A stretch of DNA of 33,528 nt, taken from NCBI RefSeq assembly GCF_946480385.1, contig NZ_CAMLJP010000073.1, forward strand, positions 1 through 33,528, in the 5' to 3' direction. Position numbers and translations under genes: made by a program. Under the pieces are notes generated by a model. It had not been told where the DNA came from. It did not search any database and worked only from the letters and a program-made list of their open reading frames with translations. Position 1 is the stretch's first letter, and each line of letters opens with the position of its first letter. Shown one piece after another: positions 8,146-16,002 of the stretch. This DNA comes from an uncultured Azospirillum sp. (GTDB lineage: Bacteria; Pseudomonadota; Alphaproteobacteria; Azospirillales; Azospirillaceae).

Positions 8146-8961
8146 TCAGCGCTTGATTCCGGGTGTCTTCATGGTCTCCCCGCTGGCGTTGGCGGCCATG
8201 AACATCGACAGCGCGATGGTCGCGTCGGAGGTGTAGACCGGTTCGGGGAAACGCTGCTGGCGGAAGCAGTCGTTCAGCCGCCACTGCATCGACCACATCT
8301 GGCCGGAGCTGACGCGGTAGGCCGGCCAGCTGCCCCAGCCGGCCGCCGCACCCTTCTGCCCCGGAATATAGGGGAGATCCTGCAGGCGGATGCGCGTGCC
8401 CTCCTGGCCGTGGCAGGTGGCGCAGGAGAAGTCGTAGGGGCCGCCCTGATAATAGAACATCCGCTTGCCCAGGTCGTACATCGCCTGTTCCTTGGGATGG
8501 CTGGGCTTTACCGCGATGGGATCGTCCTTGGACTGGCCGGAGATGTAGGCGGCGAGCGCGATCATCTCCTCCTTCGGCGGAGCGGTGAAGGAGGCCTCGA
8601 CATAGGGTTTCGGGTCCTTGCCCTGCAGCGTTTCCATGCAGGTCAGCAGGCGCGATTCCAGGTCCTGGACGCGGTCGGTGTCGGCGAAGTAGCGCGGAAG
8701 CTGGGCATAGGCGCCCTTGACCACGCCGGGGCCGAGGCCGAGGTCGCATTTCTCCAGCGAGGCCTTCTTCGGGCCGGCCGGCGTCTTCCACAACTCCTCG
8801 CCGCTGAGCTCGAACAGTTCGGCGGGGTTGCCGTCCTGCAGGGCCTCGCGGTAGGCCTCGATGCCCTCCTGCGCCGCATCCTTCTGCTGGGCGTAGGCCG
8901 CCGTGGCGACCGCCGCCGACAGCCCAAGGAACGCCGCAATCCCAACGCTTACGCGGTCCAT
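8146..8961 (-). CDS. soxA: Sulfur oxidation c-type cytochrome SoxA (single haem motif)
   Basis: A 271-residue periplasmic SoxA with a signal peptide to about residue 25. SoxAX forms the thiosulfate-SoxY conjugate. One haem-binding motif is present, C180-AT-C-H184, and C232 in NDCFRQQR is the expected active-site cysteine haem ligand that becomes a persulfide. The N-terminal domain keeps only isolated C72 and C108 and no CxxCH, so the first haem of diheme SoxA is absent and a disulfide is likely, as in known monohaem SoxA. The ATG at 8961 follows a purine-rich ribosome-binding site. It is downstream of soxZ and upstream of soxX. Confidence 0.95.
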   Translation of the reverse strand: MDRVSVGIAAFLGLSAAVATAAYAQQKDAAQEGIEAYREALQDGNPAELFELSGEELWKTPAGPKKASLEKCDLGLGPGVVKGAYAQLPRYFADTDRVQDLESRLLTCMETLQGKDPKPYVEASFTAPPKEEMIALAAYISGQSKDDPIAVKPSHPKEQAMYDLGKRMFYYQGGPYDFSCATCHGQEGTRIRLQDLPYIPGQKGAAAGWGSWPAYRVSSGQMWSMQWRLNDCFRQQRFPEPVYTSDATIALSMFMAANASGETMKTPGIKR

Positions 8962-9007
8962 CTCTCCCCCCTCCCATCCTTGTTCTTGTTGGTGCGGAAG
9001 TACCGCG

Positions 9008-9319
9008 TCAGGTGACGGTGGCCTCGTCGGAGCGGGTGTCGCCCTTGTTGTCGACCCAGGTGACGGACACCTTGTCGCCCGCCTTGCCGCCCTTGACCTT
9101 GAAGGCGAGGTAGGGGTTCTTGGAAATCGACGGTCCCCATTGCGCCTGCATCACCGTCTTGCCATCGAGCTTGGCGGTGACTTCGTTGATGAACCAGGCG
9201 GGGATGACCGTGCCGCTGGCGTCCTTGCGCTGGCCGGTCTCCATCTCGTGGCTCATCAGCACCTTGATCTCGGTGACGCCGTCCTTGGCGGAGGCGCGGA
9301 TCTTCATCGGATTGCCCAT
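9008..9319 (-). CDS. soxZ: Thiosulfate oxidation carrier subunit SoxZ
   Basis: A 103-residue SoxZ with no signal peptide of its own, as expected because SoxZ is exported with Tat-dependent SoxY. Family signatures include KVLMSHEMETGQRKD near residues 20-35, IPAWFINEV and the C-terminal beta strand VSVTWVDNKGD. SoxYZ is the soluble periplasmic carrier on which sulfur intermediates are bound while SoxAX, SoxB and SoxCD act. The gene follows soxY by 24 nt and has a GGGAGAAG ribosome-binding site. Confidence 0.95.
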   Translation of the reverse strand: MGNPMKIRASAKDGVTEIKVLMSHEMETGQRKDASGTVIPAWFINEVTAKLDGKTVMQAQWGPSISKNPYLAFKVKGGKAGDKVSVTWVDNKGDTRSDEATVT

Positions 9320-9343
9320 GGTCTTCTCTCCCGTCCTGTCCGT

Positions 9344-9802
9344 TCAGCCGCCGCAGCCGCCGAGCGTCACCTTGATTTCCTTGGCGGTCGCGTAGAATTT
9401 GCCGTCCGCCTTGACCAGCACCATGACGTTGGAGGTCTGGCCCATCTTGATGCGGGCGGTGACCTCGGGGATGGTGTCCGGCCCCAGGTCGAAGGCGGCG
9501 GCCAGCATGTTGGGGTTCTTTTCCACCAGGATGGCGATCCGTTCGGTCTTGGGCAGCTTGCTGACCGCCTGGACCGGAACCACCGCCCCGTTCTCCGCGA
9601 TGTCGGAGGCGATGATCTGCACGTCGCCGCTGTTGGCCGGTGCGCCGGCGCCGAGCGCCTTCAGCGCGTCGTCCATCGTCTTGGCGTCGAAGGCGGTCTT
9701 GTCCCAGTTGGCAAGAGCCATCCGCGGAACCACGAATCCGGCCGCCGCCAGTGCCCCCAGGAAGGTCAGTACCTGACGCCGTTCCATCGCTGCCTGTGTC
9801 AT
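9344..9802 (-). CDS. soxY: Thiosulfate oxidation carrier protein SoxY
   Basis: A 152-residue SoxY. The protein ends in the diagnostic GGCGG motif (residues 148-152), with C150 the covalent attachment point for thiosulfate and polysulfane intermediates on its swinging arm. A twin-arginine signal (ERRQVLTFLGALAAAG) at residues 7-22 exports the SoxYZ complex. The start at 9802 has a GAGGAGGAG tract upstream; a shorter start at Met6 would keep the signal. It sits between soxD and soxZ in the usual Sox core order. Confidence 0.96.
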   Translation of the reverse strand: MTQAAMERRQVLTFLGALAAAGFVVPRMALANWDKTAFDAKTMDDALKALGAGAPANSGDVQIIASDIAENGAVVPVQAVSKLPKTERIAILVEKNPNMLAAAFDLGPDTIPEVTARIKMGQTSNVMVLVKADGKFYATAKEIKVTLGGCGG

Positions 9803-9826
9803 GAGAGATGCTCCTCCTCGGTCTTG

Positions 9827-10870
9827 TTACTTCTGCGGCGCGCCGGACAGGATCCAGGCGACCAGGGTCTTGGCGTCGTCGATGCTGAGGTCGTCCTGCG
9901 GCGGCATCGGCACGGCGCCCCAGGACCCCTCGCCGCCGGCCTTGACCTTGGACACCAGGGCCTCGGCGTTGTTTTTTCCACGGTAGCGGGCGGCGATCTC
10001 GCTGTAGCTCGGGCCGACGATGCGGGTATCGACCGCATGGCAGGACAGGCAGCCGGACTTCTCCGCCAGCGCCAGAACGGGGGAGGGCGCTTCCGCCGCC
10101 GTCGTGTCGGGGCCGGTGCGCTGGCCGCGAACCGGGCCGATGACGCGGTTCTGCTCGGCGATGTTGCCGTGGGCGCCGCGGGCATGTTCGGGCAGCTGCG
10201 AAGCCAGCTCGGCCTTCGGCTTGCAGTTGGTCATGCAGACGGCGTTGGCGGTGTCGGGCTTGGCCACCATGCCGGGGAAGTCAGGGCCGGGCCAGAGCGC
10301 GTGGGCGGTGGTCATGCCGTTGCGGTTCGGCATCCGCTGCTGCACGTCGCGGATCGTCGCGTCGGTCAGGGTGAAGTCGTCCGGGACGATCTCCGCGAGG
10401 TTCAGCAGATAGGCCAGCACGGCATAGACATCGTCGTCGCTCAGCGACTTTGGCGCGTTCCACGGCATGGCGCGGCGGATGTAGTCGTAGAGGGTGGACA
10501 CACTGGCGACCTTCATGAAGGTCGTCCGCGCCGGGAAATCGGTGCGCTTCAGTGTCGCGACATGGCCGGTCTTGATGTCCTCGGCCGTCGTGCCGCCGAC
10601 CAGCGGGTTGAAGACGCTGTTGCTCTCACCGAAGGTGCCGTGGCAGCTGGCGCATTTCTCCTCCCAGATCTCCATGCCGCGCGACACGGTGCCGGAGCCC
10701 TTGGGCAGGCCGCTGAAGTCGGGACCGACGTCGATGTCCCAGGCCTTCAACTCCGCCGGGGTGGCCGGGCGGCCGACGCTGGAGGCGCCGTCCGCCAGCA
10801 CCGGCGCTGTCCATGCCAGCATCGCGCCGAAGGCAGATGCCAGGAGGACCGCTTTACAGGATCTGGACAT
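9827..10870 (-). CDS. soxD: Sulfur dehydrogenase cytochrome subunit SoxD
   Basis: A 347-residue diheme cytochrome c with a signal peptide (cleaved near residue 26, VLADG). Haem motifs are C73-AS-C-H77 and C274-LS-C-H278, and an extra cysteine pair C212-MTN-C216 lies between them. SoxD takes electrons from the molybdenum subunit SoxC, which removes six electrons from SoxY-bound sulfane sulfur and lets thiosulfate go fully to sulfate without sulfur globules. Its start overlaps the end of soxC by 17 bp, suggesting tight coupling. It is unrelated to the sarcosine oxidase delta subunit at 26738. Confidence 0.94.
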   Translation of the reverse strand: MSRSCKAVLLASAFGAMLAWTAPVLADGASSVGRPATPAELKAWDIDVGPDFSGLPKGSGTVSRGMEIWEEKCASCHGTFGESNSVFNPLVGGTTAEDIKTGHVATLKRTDFPARTTFMKVASVSTLYDYIRRAMPWNAPKSLSDDDVYAVLAYLLNLAEIVPDDFTLTDATIRDVQQRMPNRNGMTTAHALWPGPDFPGMVAKPDTANAVCMTNCKPKAELASQLPEHARGAHGNIAEQNRVIGPVRGQRTGPDTTAAEAPSPVLALAEKSGCLSCHAVDTRIVGPSYSEIAARYRGKNNAEALVSKVKAGGEGSWGAVPMPPQDDLSIDDAKTLVAWILSGAPQK

Positions 10871-12281
10871 TGTTCACGTCCCCGCTTTCGGCGACCTGCC
10901 AGGTCTGGATCGCGTTGTTGTGGTAGATCGACCGCGTGCCGCGCACCGCGCGCAGCTGGCCGTAGGCGGGCTGGACGAAGCCGGTCTCGTCCATGGCGCG
11001 CGATTGCAGCAGCGCCGGCCGGCCGTCCCAGTTCCAGGGCAGGGTGAAGCGGGTCAGGCATTTGGACAGGACCGGCGTCTGCAGGGTCGCCTCGGTCCAG
11101 TTGATGCCGCCGTCGACCGACACATCCACCCGCTTGATCGCACCGCGGCCCGACCAGGCGAGCCCGCTGATGGTGAAAAATCCCTTGTCCAGCAGCTGCT
11201 GGCCGCCCGACGGGCTGGTGATGACCGACTTGCATTCCTGGATGGAGGTGTATTGCCGGTGCTGGCCGTCGGGCATCAGGTCGATGTAATGGACCGCCTC
11301 GTCCTTGGCGGCATAGGGGCGGTCGCCGACCTCGATCCGGCGCAGCCACTTCACCCACGAGACGCCCTGCACCCCCGGCACCACCAGCCGCAGCGGATAG
11401 CCGTTCTCCGGCCGCAGCATCTCGCCGTTCTGGCCGTAGGCGACCATCACCTCACCCGACATCACCAGCTCGATCGGGATGGTGCGGGTCATCGACGAGC
11501 CGTCGCCGCCCTCCGCCAGGATGAACTTGGCGGCCTTGAGGTCGGCGCCGCAGTACTCCAGCAGCGTGCGCAGCGGCACGCCGGTGAACTCGCTGCAGGA
11601 CAGCATGCCGTGGGTGTACTGCACGGTGGGGACCGCCACATTGCCCCACTCCATGCCGGTGTTGGCGCCGCATTCGATGAAGTGCATGCGCGACACCGGC
11701 GGCAGCCGCATGATGTCGTCCATCGTGTAGACCCGGGGCGTCTTCACGAATTCCGGCCGGGAGCCGTTGATCATCAGCCGGTGCCGGGTCGGGTCGATGT
11801 CCTGCCAGCCCTGGTGGTGCCGCTCGAAATGCAGGCCGGAGGGCGTGATGATGCCGAACAGCCCCTGCAGCGGCGCGAAGGACACGCTGGCGGCGGCGAC
11901 CTGGGTCAGGCCAGGGCTTTGCCGGCGTACCAGACCGCGCTCGTGCTTCGACGGCAGGCCGTAGGGATTGGCCGCCACCGGCTGGCCCAGGCTGCTGCCC
12001 CAGGGGGTGGGGTTCAGGATGTCGGGATCGCCGGCTGTATTGGGGGCTGCATCGGCTGCCGCTGCGGCACGGCCGCCCAGGGTCGCCGCGGCGGTGGCGC
12101 CGGCCGCCGCCAGAAAGCTGGCGCGCAGGAAATCGCGCCGTCCCTTGCCGACCTGCCCGATCTCCTCGGGGGTCAGGAAGTTCTCGGGCGCCCGCCGCAA
12201 CCGGCCGGACAGTGCATCCGCGCCGGGGACGAGCGGATCGGTTCGGGGAGTCGCCTCTCCCGTTGGTCGCAACTTGCTCAT
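10854..12281 (-). CDS. soxC: Sulfane dehydrogenase molybdenum subunit SoxC
   Basis: A 475-residue sulfite-oxidase-family molybdoprotein. A Tat signal (KGRRDFLRASFLAAAGATAA, about residues 45-65) directs the folded cofactor-loaded enzyme to the periplasm. The molybdopterin domain follows, with the Mo-coordinating cysteine in HFIECGANTGMEW, then a Mo-cofactor dimerisation domain. With SoxD it oxidises SoxY-bound sulfane sulfur. The ATG at 12281 (MSKLRP) is preferred because upstream in-frame codons run through the leader inverted repeat and do not resemble the family. It is the first structural sox gene; 156 bp separate it from the response regulator gene. Confidence 0.93.
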   Translation of the reverse strand: MSKLRPTGEATPRTDPLVPGADALSGRLRRAPENFLTPEEIGQVGKGRRDFLRASFLAAAGATAAATLGGRAAAAADAAPNTAGDPDILNPTPWGSSLGQPVAANPYGLPSKHERGLVRRQSPGLTQVAAASVSFAPLQGLFGIITPSGLHFERHHQGWQDIDPTRHRLMINGSRPEFVKTPRVYTMDDIMRLPPVSRMHFIECGANTGMEWGNVAVPTVQYTHGMLSCSEFTGVPLRTLLEYCGADLKAAKFILAEGGDGSSMTRTIPIELVMSGEVMVAYGQNGEMLRPENGYPLRLVVPGVQGVSWVKWLRRIEVGDRPYAAKDEAVHYIDLMPDGQHRQYTSIQECKSVITSPSGGQQLLDKGFFTISGLAWSGRGAIKRVDVSVDGGINWTEATLQTPVLSKCLTRFTLPWNWDGRPALLQSRAMDETGFVQPAYGQLRAVRGTRSIYHNNAIQTWQVAESGDVNNVQIL

Positions 12282-12301
12282 TTCCGTCCCATTTCCTTCC
12301 G

Positions 12302-12347
12302 GTTCGCTGCCGGTATCTTTGTCACGCAGATGGTACGTGCAGCGAAC
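12302..12347. promoter_or_regulatory. 9-bp inverted repeat in the soxC leader
   Basis: GTTCGCTGC (12302-12310) and GCAGCGAAC (12339-12347) are perfect reverse complements separated by 28 bp. On the transcribed - strand the structure ends about 20 nt before the soxC start codon. It could be a pair of operator half-sites or an mRNA hairpin in the sox leader. The sequence does not decide which. Confidence 0.45.
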
Positions 12348-12380
12348 AATTGTCGCCATCGGGTCGATTCCGGTGGCGAC

Positions 12381-12396
12381 CAAGGGTAAACCCTTG
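12381..12396. promoter_or_regulatory. Inverted repeat between the response regulator gene and soxC
   Basis: CAAGGGTAAACCCTTG is a 7-2-7 inverted repeat (arms CAAGGGT and ACCCTTG). It is about 100 bp upstream of soxC, where a promoter for the sox structural genes would be expected. No T-run follows on the - strand, so an operator is more likely than a terminator. It shares the core GGTAnACC with the repeat at 14958-14971. Confidence 0.4.
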
Positions 12397-12437
12397 CTTT
12401 CGGAGCGGAGACGCGGCGGGAGCCTTGATTTGCTTGA

Positions 12438-13061
12438 TTAAACCCGGTCGCCGGGGGTCAGCGCCAATCGTGCGAGTTCGGCGACGGAGCGGGCGCCCAT
12501 CTTCTCCATCACCATCTGGCGGTGGCCCTCGACCGTCTTGACCGAGATCGACAGCGCCGTCGCGATCTCCTTGTTCTGACGGCCGTCGAGCACCAGGGCC
12601 AGCACCTCGTGCTCGCGGCGGCTCAGCTGGGCCATCCGCGCCTCGACCGCCTCGCGTCCGGCGCTGCGCACCAGCACCTCGCGGCATTTGCGGATGGCGG
12701 CGTTGACGGTGTCGAGCAGCGCCTGGTCCTTCCAGGGCTTCTCGATGAAGTCCTCGGCCCCGCCCTTCAGCGCGGCGACGGCCAGCGGCACGTCGCCATG
12801 GCCGGTGACCATGATGACCGGACGCTTGCAGCCATGGTCCTTCAGGTGGCGCAGCAGCTCGATCCCGCTCATGCCGGGCATGCGGACGTCCAGCAGGACG
12901 CAGCCCGGCCGCAACGGCGGGCGCAGGTGCGGCGAGGCGAGAAAGGCTTCGGCCGACGCGAAGCACTCGCAGGCGATGCCGACCGAGGCCAGCAGATACT
13001 GGACCGAACTGCGCATCGCCTCGTCATCGTCCACCACCAGAACCAGGGGGGCGTCGGTCAT
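12438..13061 (-). CDS. FixJ/TtrR-like two-component response regulator
   Basis: A 207-residue response regulator. The receiver domain (residues 1-125) has the acidic pocket DDDE at 11-14, phosphoacceptor D58 in LLDVRMPG, and K109-type lysine in EKPWKD. A LuxR/FixJ-type helix-turn-helix occupies about residues 140-200 (LSRREHEVLALVLDGRQNKE, then ISVKTVEGHR). It is most like TtrR, TodT and FixJ regulators. The gene overlaps the kinase gene by four bases (ATGA), so the two proteins are a cognate pair. Its direct position upstream of soxC makes the sox operon the likely target. A tetrathionate reductase (ttrABC) is not present in this window. Confidence 0.88.
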   Translation of the reverse strand: MTDAPLVLVVDDDEAMRSSVQYLLASVGIACECFASAEAFLASPHLRPPLRPGCVLLDVRMPGMSGIELLRHLKDHGCKRPVIMVTGHGDVPLAVAALKGGAEDFIEKPWKDQALLDTVNAAIRKCREVLVRSAGREAVEARMAQLSRREHEVLALVLDGRQNKEIATALSISVKTVEGHRQMVMEKMGARSVAELARLALTPGDRV

Positions 13062-14890
13062 GTGTTTGTCTCCTGGACGGACGATGCGGATATGGTTTCG
13101 CCGGTGGCCGGCGGTAGGATGAAGCGGACGGCCAGCCCGCGCGGCACGCCGGGCACCGCCCAGATGCGGCCGCCATGCCGTTCGACGATGGTGCGGCAGA
13201 TCGACAGGCCGAGCCCCAAACCGCCGGGCTTGGTGGTGAAGAAGGGCTCGAACATGCGCCGCCGCGACTCCTCCGGCGCGCCCGGACCGGAATCGCGCAC
13301 CTCGATCATCACCATGCCGCCGGACAGCGCGGTCCGCAGCAGGATGTCACCGCCGCCGCCATTGTTGTCGCTCCGCGTCGCCTCCACCGCATTCTGCAGC
13401 AGGTTCAGCAGCACCTGCTGAAGCTCCACCTTGTCGGCCCTGACCTCGGGCAGTCCGTCGGCCAATTCCGTCACGATGGACAGCGCCGGGTCGGGCGGAG
13501 CGCCGAACAGCGACAGGGTTTCCTCCACCACGGCATTCACCGAAAGGGCGGAGCGCTGGGCGTCGCGGCGGCTGACGAAACCGCGGGTGCGCTGGATGAT
13601 CGCCGCTGCGCGCTCCGCCTGTTCGGCGACCGACCGCGCCCCGGCGCGCAGCATCCCCAGGTCGGGCGCTGGGGCGTCGAGAATGCGGGTCATGCCGCCG
13701 GCGAAATTGCCGATGGCCGCTAAGGGCTGGTTCAGTTCATGGGCGATGTTGCTGGCCATCTCCCCGACAATGCCGAGGCGGGAGAGCTGGTCGCGCTCCT
13801 CGCGCAGGCGCAAGGCGGTGGCTTCCGCGCGCTTGCGCTCGGCGATCTCGCGTTCCAGTTCGGCGGTGCGGCGGCGGACCAGAACCTCGACGCGGGCGGA
13901 ATGGACCACCCACCACAGCACCGCCGCCGCCGCGATCGCCAGCCAGTGCCAGTTCTCGCTGATAACCTCCTCCAGCGTCGGCGGGGTCTTCGGATAGGGG
14001 CCGATGTGCAGCGTGCGGAACAGCTCATGCACCGACGTGTAGTCGAGCGAGGCGGTCCAGGTCGGCCCCTCGGTTTCAGGCCCGTCTATCTTCGGCATGG
14101 TCAGCAGCGCCGCGGCGACGCGCCGCGCCAGATCGCGCGGCGTGTGCGCCAGCCGGGCGAACGGCCAGTCGGGGTAGAGCCGCGACGACACCCGGCAGGG
14201 CAGCTCGCCGGGCGGTTTTTCGCCGACCACCGCGAACTCGTTCGGGGCGACGCGGCCCTGCGCCGTCATTTCCTCCAGCAGGCAGGCCCGCAAGACGCCG
14301 GCGTCGGCCCTGCCGTCGCGCACCGCCTCCACCACGCCTTCCATCGGAAATCCCACCGCGGTCAGTTCCGCCAGATCGGTGAAGGGGCGGACGCCGGCCT
14401 CCTCCATCTCGCGCCAAGCGATCTGGAAGCCGCCGAAGGCATCGGTCGACACCACCGCCAGCCGTTTGCCCTTCAAATCGGCCAGCTTGCCGATCCCGGC
14501 CCGGTCGGCGCGGCGGATGATGGTCGATCCGACGGCGGCGATGGGGGCATCCGGTGTCCCGGACTCCAGTGTCGCGATGCGGGTCACCGAGAAGCGCGCC
14601 TCCAGCGTGACGTAGCTGCCGGGATTGGTGATGACGAAATCGACCTGACGGTCGGCGACGGCCAGCACCATACCGGCGAGGTCGAGCGGCAGCATGACGA
14701 AGCGGCGGTCGGGGATCGCGCGCTCCAGATAGGCCAGCGTCGGTTCCCAGTCGCGGGCCGCCCGCTCCGACCCGCGGTAGGCGAGCACGCCGACGCGCAC
14801 GGTGTCCGGCTCCGGTTCCGCCCTTGCGGTGGCCGCCGACATCAGCACCACACATGAAACTATCAGCGACTTCCACATAATCGCCAGCAT
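13058..14890 (-). CDS. TtrS-like sensor histidine kinase with PhnD-like periplasmic sensor domain
   Basis: A protein of about 610 residues. A signal or first membrane segment (SLIVSCVVLMSAATARA) is followed by a PhnD/substrate-binding-protein-like sensor domain (VRVGVLAYRGSERAARDWEP to about residue 300). Then come a transmembrane helix (WLAIAAAAVLWWVVHSA), a coiled coil rich in Arg and Glu, HisKA with H384 in IAHELNQPLAA, and a HATPase domain (LLNLLQNAVEA, GLGLSICRTIVE). This architecture matches TtrS, the tetrathionate sensor. Here it faces the sox genes, so a thiosulfate-, tetrathionate- or related sulfur-anion ligand is inferred. ATG at 14890 or 14878 is possible; neither has a strong ribosome-binding site. 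Confidence 0.88.
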   Translation of the reverse strand: MLAIMWKSLIVSCVVLMSAATARAEPEPDTVRVGVLAYRGSERAARDWEPTLAYLERAIPDRRFVMLPLDLAGMVLAVADRQVDFVITNPGSYVTLEARFSVTRIATLESGTPDAPIAAVGSTIIRRADRAGIGKLADLKGKRLAVVSTDAFGGFQIAWREMEEAGVRPFTDLAELTAVGFPMEGVVEAVRDGRADAGVLRACLLEEMTAQGRVAPNEFAVVGEKPPGELPCRVSSRLYPDWPFARLAHTPRDLARRVAAALLTMPKIDGPETEGPTWTASLDYTSVHELFRTLHIGPYPKTPPTLEEVISENWHWLAIAAAAVLWWVVHSARVEVLVRRRTAELEREIAERKRAEATALRLREERDQLSRLGIVGEMASNIAHELNQPLAAIGNFAGGMTRILDAPAPDLGMLRAGARSVAEQAERAAAIIQRTRGFVSRRDAQRSALSVNAVVEETLSLFGAPPDPALSIVTELADGLPEVRADKVELQQVLLNLLQNAVEATRSDNNGGGGDILLRTALSGGMVMIEVRDSGPGAPEESRRRMFEPFFTTKPGGLGLGLSICRTIVERHGGRIWAVPGVPRGLAVRFILPPATGETISASSVQETNT

Positions 14891-14957
14891 AGCCCGAAGG
14901 ATCGCGGGCGGGCTACGGCATCGTGAACCACTTGCAGCGGCATCCCGGCCCAGTATA

Positions 14958-14971
14958 TTAGGTACACCTAA
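14958..14971. promoter_or_regulatory. Inverted repeat in the kinase/TauE divergent promoter region
   Basis: TTAGGTACACCTAA has perfect 6-bp arms (TTAGGT, ACCTAA) around AC. It lies in the AT-rich core (14951-14986) of the otherwise GC-rich 200-bp gap between the divergent kinase and exporter genes. On the - strand a TATACT hexamer (14952-14957) adjoins it and could be the kinase -10 box. A regulator bound here could control both directions. Confidence 0.5.
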
Positions 14972-15090
14972 ATTAATGATTTGCAAACCCTGTCGGGCGC
15001 GCCGGCAGATGCTGCGACCGCCCCTCCGACCGTCCCGCGCGCCGGCGATGTCACGGTTGCGGGTCGGCAAATCCCACCGGAACGCTTGTA

Positions 15091-15867
15091 ATGTCAGAGA
15101 TTCTCACGGTTCTGTCCGGCTCCCTGGTCGGCTTCACGCTGGGCCTGATCGGGGGAGGAGGCTCGGTCCTTGCCGTGCCGCTGCTGCTTTATGTCGTGGG
15201 CGTGCCCAATCCCCATGTCGCCATCGGCACCGGTGCGCTGGCGGTCGCCGCGAACGCCCTTCTCAACCTGGCGCAGCATGCCCGGGCCGGAACGGTGAAG
15301 TGGCCGTGCGCGGCGACCTTCGCCGCCGCCGGCGTGGTCGGTGCGCTGGCGGGCTCGACGGCGGGCAAGGCGGTGAACGGCGGAGGCCTGCTGTTCCTGT
15401 TCGCCCTGGTGATGGTGGTGGTCGGGGTGTCCATGCTGCGCGGCCGGGGCGGCGACGGCGATCCGAAGGTGCGCATCAACAGGACGATCGCGGCGCGCCT
15501 GATCGGCATCGGATTTCTCACCGGTGCGATTTCCGGCTTTTTCGGCATCGGCGGCGGCTTCCTGATCGTGCCCGGTCTGCTGCTCGGCAGCGGCATGGCG
15601 GTCATCAACGCCATCGGGTCGTCGCTGTTCTCGGTGGGCGCCTTCGGTCTGGCGACGGCGGCCAATTACGCGGTGTCCGGTCTGGTCGATTGGCCGGTCG
15701 CCGGTCTGTTCATCGTCGGCGGCGTGGCCGGCGGTTTCCTTGGCATGAAGGCCGCGGTGAGGCTGTCCGCCCGCAAGGGAACGCTGACCCGGGTCTTCGC
15801 CGGGGTGCTGTTCGCCGTGGCCGCCTACATGCTGTACCGGAACGCGGGCGTGCTGGGCCTGCTCTGA
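15091..15867 (+). CDS. TauE/SafE (TSUP) family sulfite/sulfonate exporter
   Basis: A 258-residue membrane protein with about eight hydrophobic helices. It has the family's two repeated glycine-rich helical hairpins: GLIGGGGSVLAVPLLLYVVG near residues 13-32 and FGIGGGFLIVPGLLLG near 150-165. TSUP proteins move small sulfur-containing anions or organosulfonates across the inner membrane. Divergent placement against the sox regulatory genes suggests handling of sulfite, thiosulfate or another product of sulfur oxidation. The direction of transport and exact substrate are unproven. ATG at 15091 has only a weak upstream GGAA. Confidence 0.88.
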   Translation: MSEILTVLSGSLVGFTLGLIGGGGSVLAVPLLLYVVGVPNPHVAIGTGALAVAANALLNLAQHARAGTVKWPCAATFAAAGVVGALAGSTAGKAVNGGGLLFLFALVMVVVGVSMLRGRGGDGDPKVRINRTIAARLIGIGFLTGAISGFFGIGGGFLIVPGLLLGSGMAVINAIGSSLFSVGAFGLATAANYAVSGLVDWPVAGLFIVGGVAGGFLGMKAAVRLSARKGTLTRVFAGVLFAVAAYMLYRNAGVLGLL

Positions 15868-16002
15868 GAGTCGGCATCCGGGGCACGGCCAGCCCCTTCT
15901 ATTGGCGCGCTTGAAGCCCCATTCTGTAAATGGTCATGCGGATCGGGGACGGCGTTCGCCGCGTGACGCTCCGACGCCAGGATCATCCAGGGGAGACGGA
16001 TC

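Noticed and set aside
8135..8977. Upstream in-frame extension of soxX to about 500 residues
   Set aside because: It runs through soxA in another frame, has low-complexity composition, and the true soxX start at 8134 has its own ribosome-binding site and signal peptide.
8903..11047. Long + strand open frame across soxA, soxZ, soxY and soxD
   Set aside because: It crosses several real genes and their gaps and has a His/Gly/Asp-rich, motif-free product.
12325..12370. Sigma-54 promoter before soxC (TGGC near GC on the - strand)
   Set aside because: The GG-N10-GC spacing is not met.
12282..12383. N-terminal extension of soxC to an ATG at 12383
   Set aside because: The added residues resemble no SoxC and would translate the leader inverted repeat; the MSKLRP start gives the expected spacing to the Tat signal.
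12381..12396. Intrinsic terminator for the kinase/regulator operon
   Set aside because: The stem is short and no T-run follows on the - strand, so it is listed as a possible operator.
14958..14971. DtxR/IdeR-type iron box
   Set aside because: The half-sites TTAGGT and ACCTAA match, but the 2-bp spacer is far shorter than the 7 bp of DtxR boxes, and no iron gene is adjacent.
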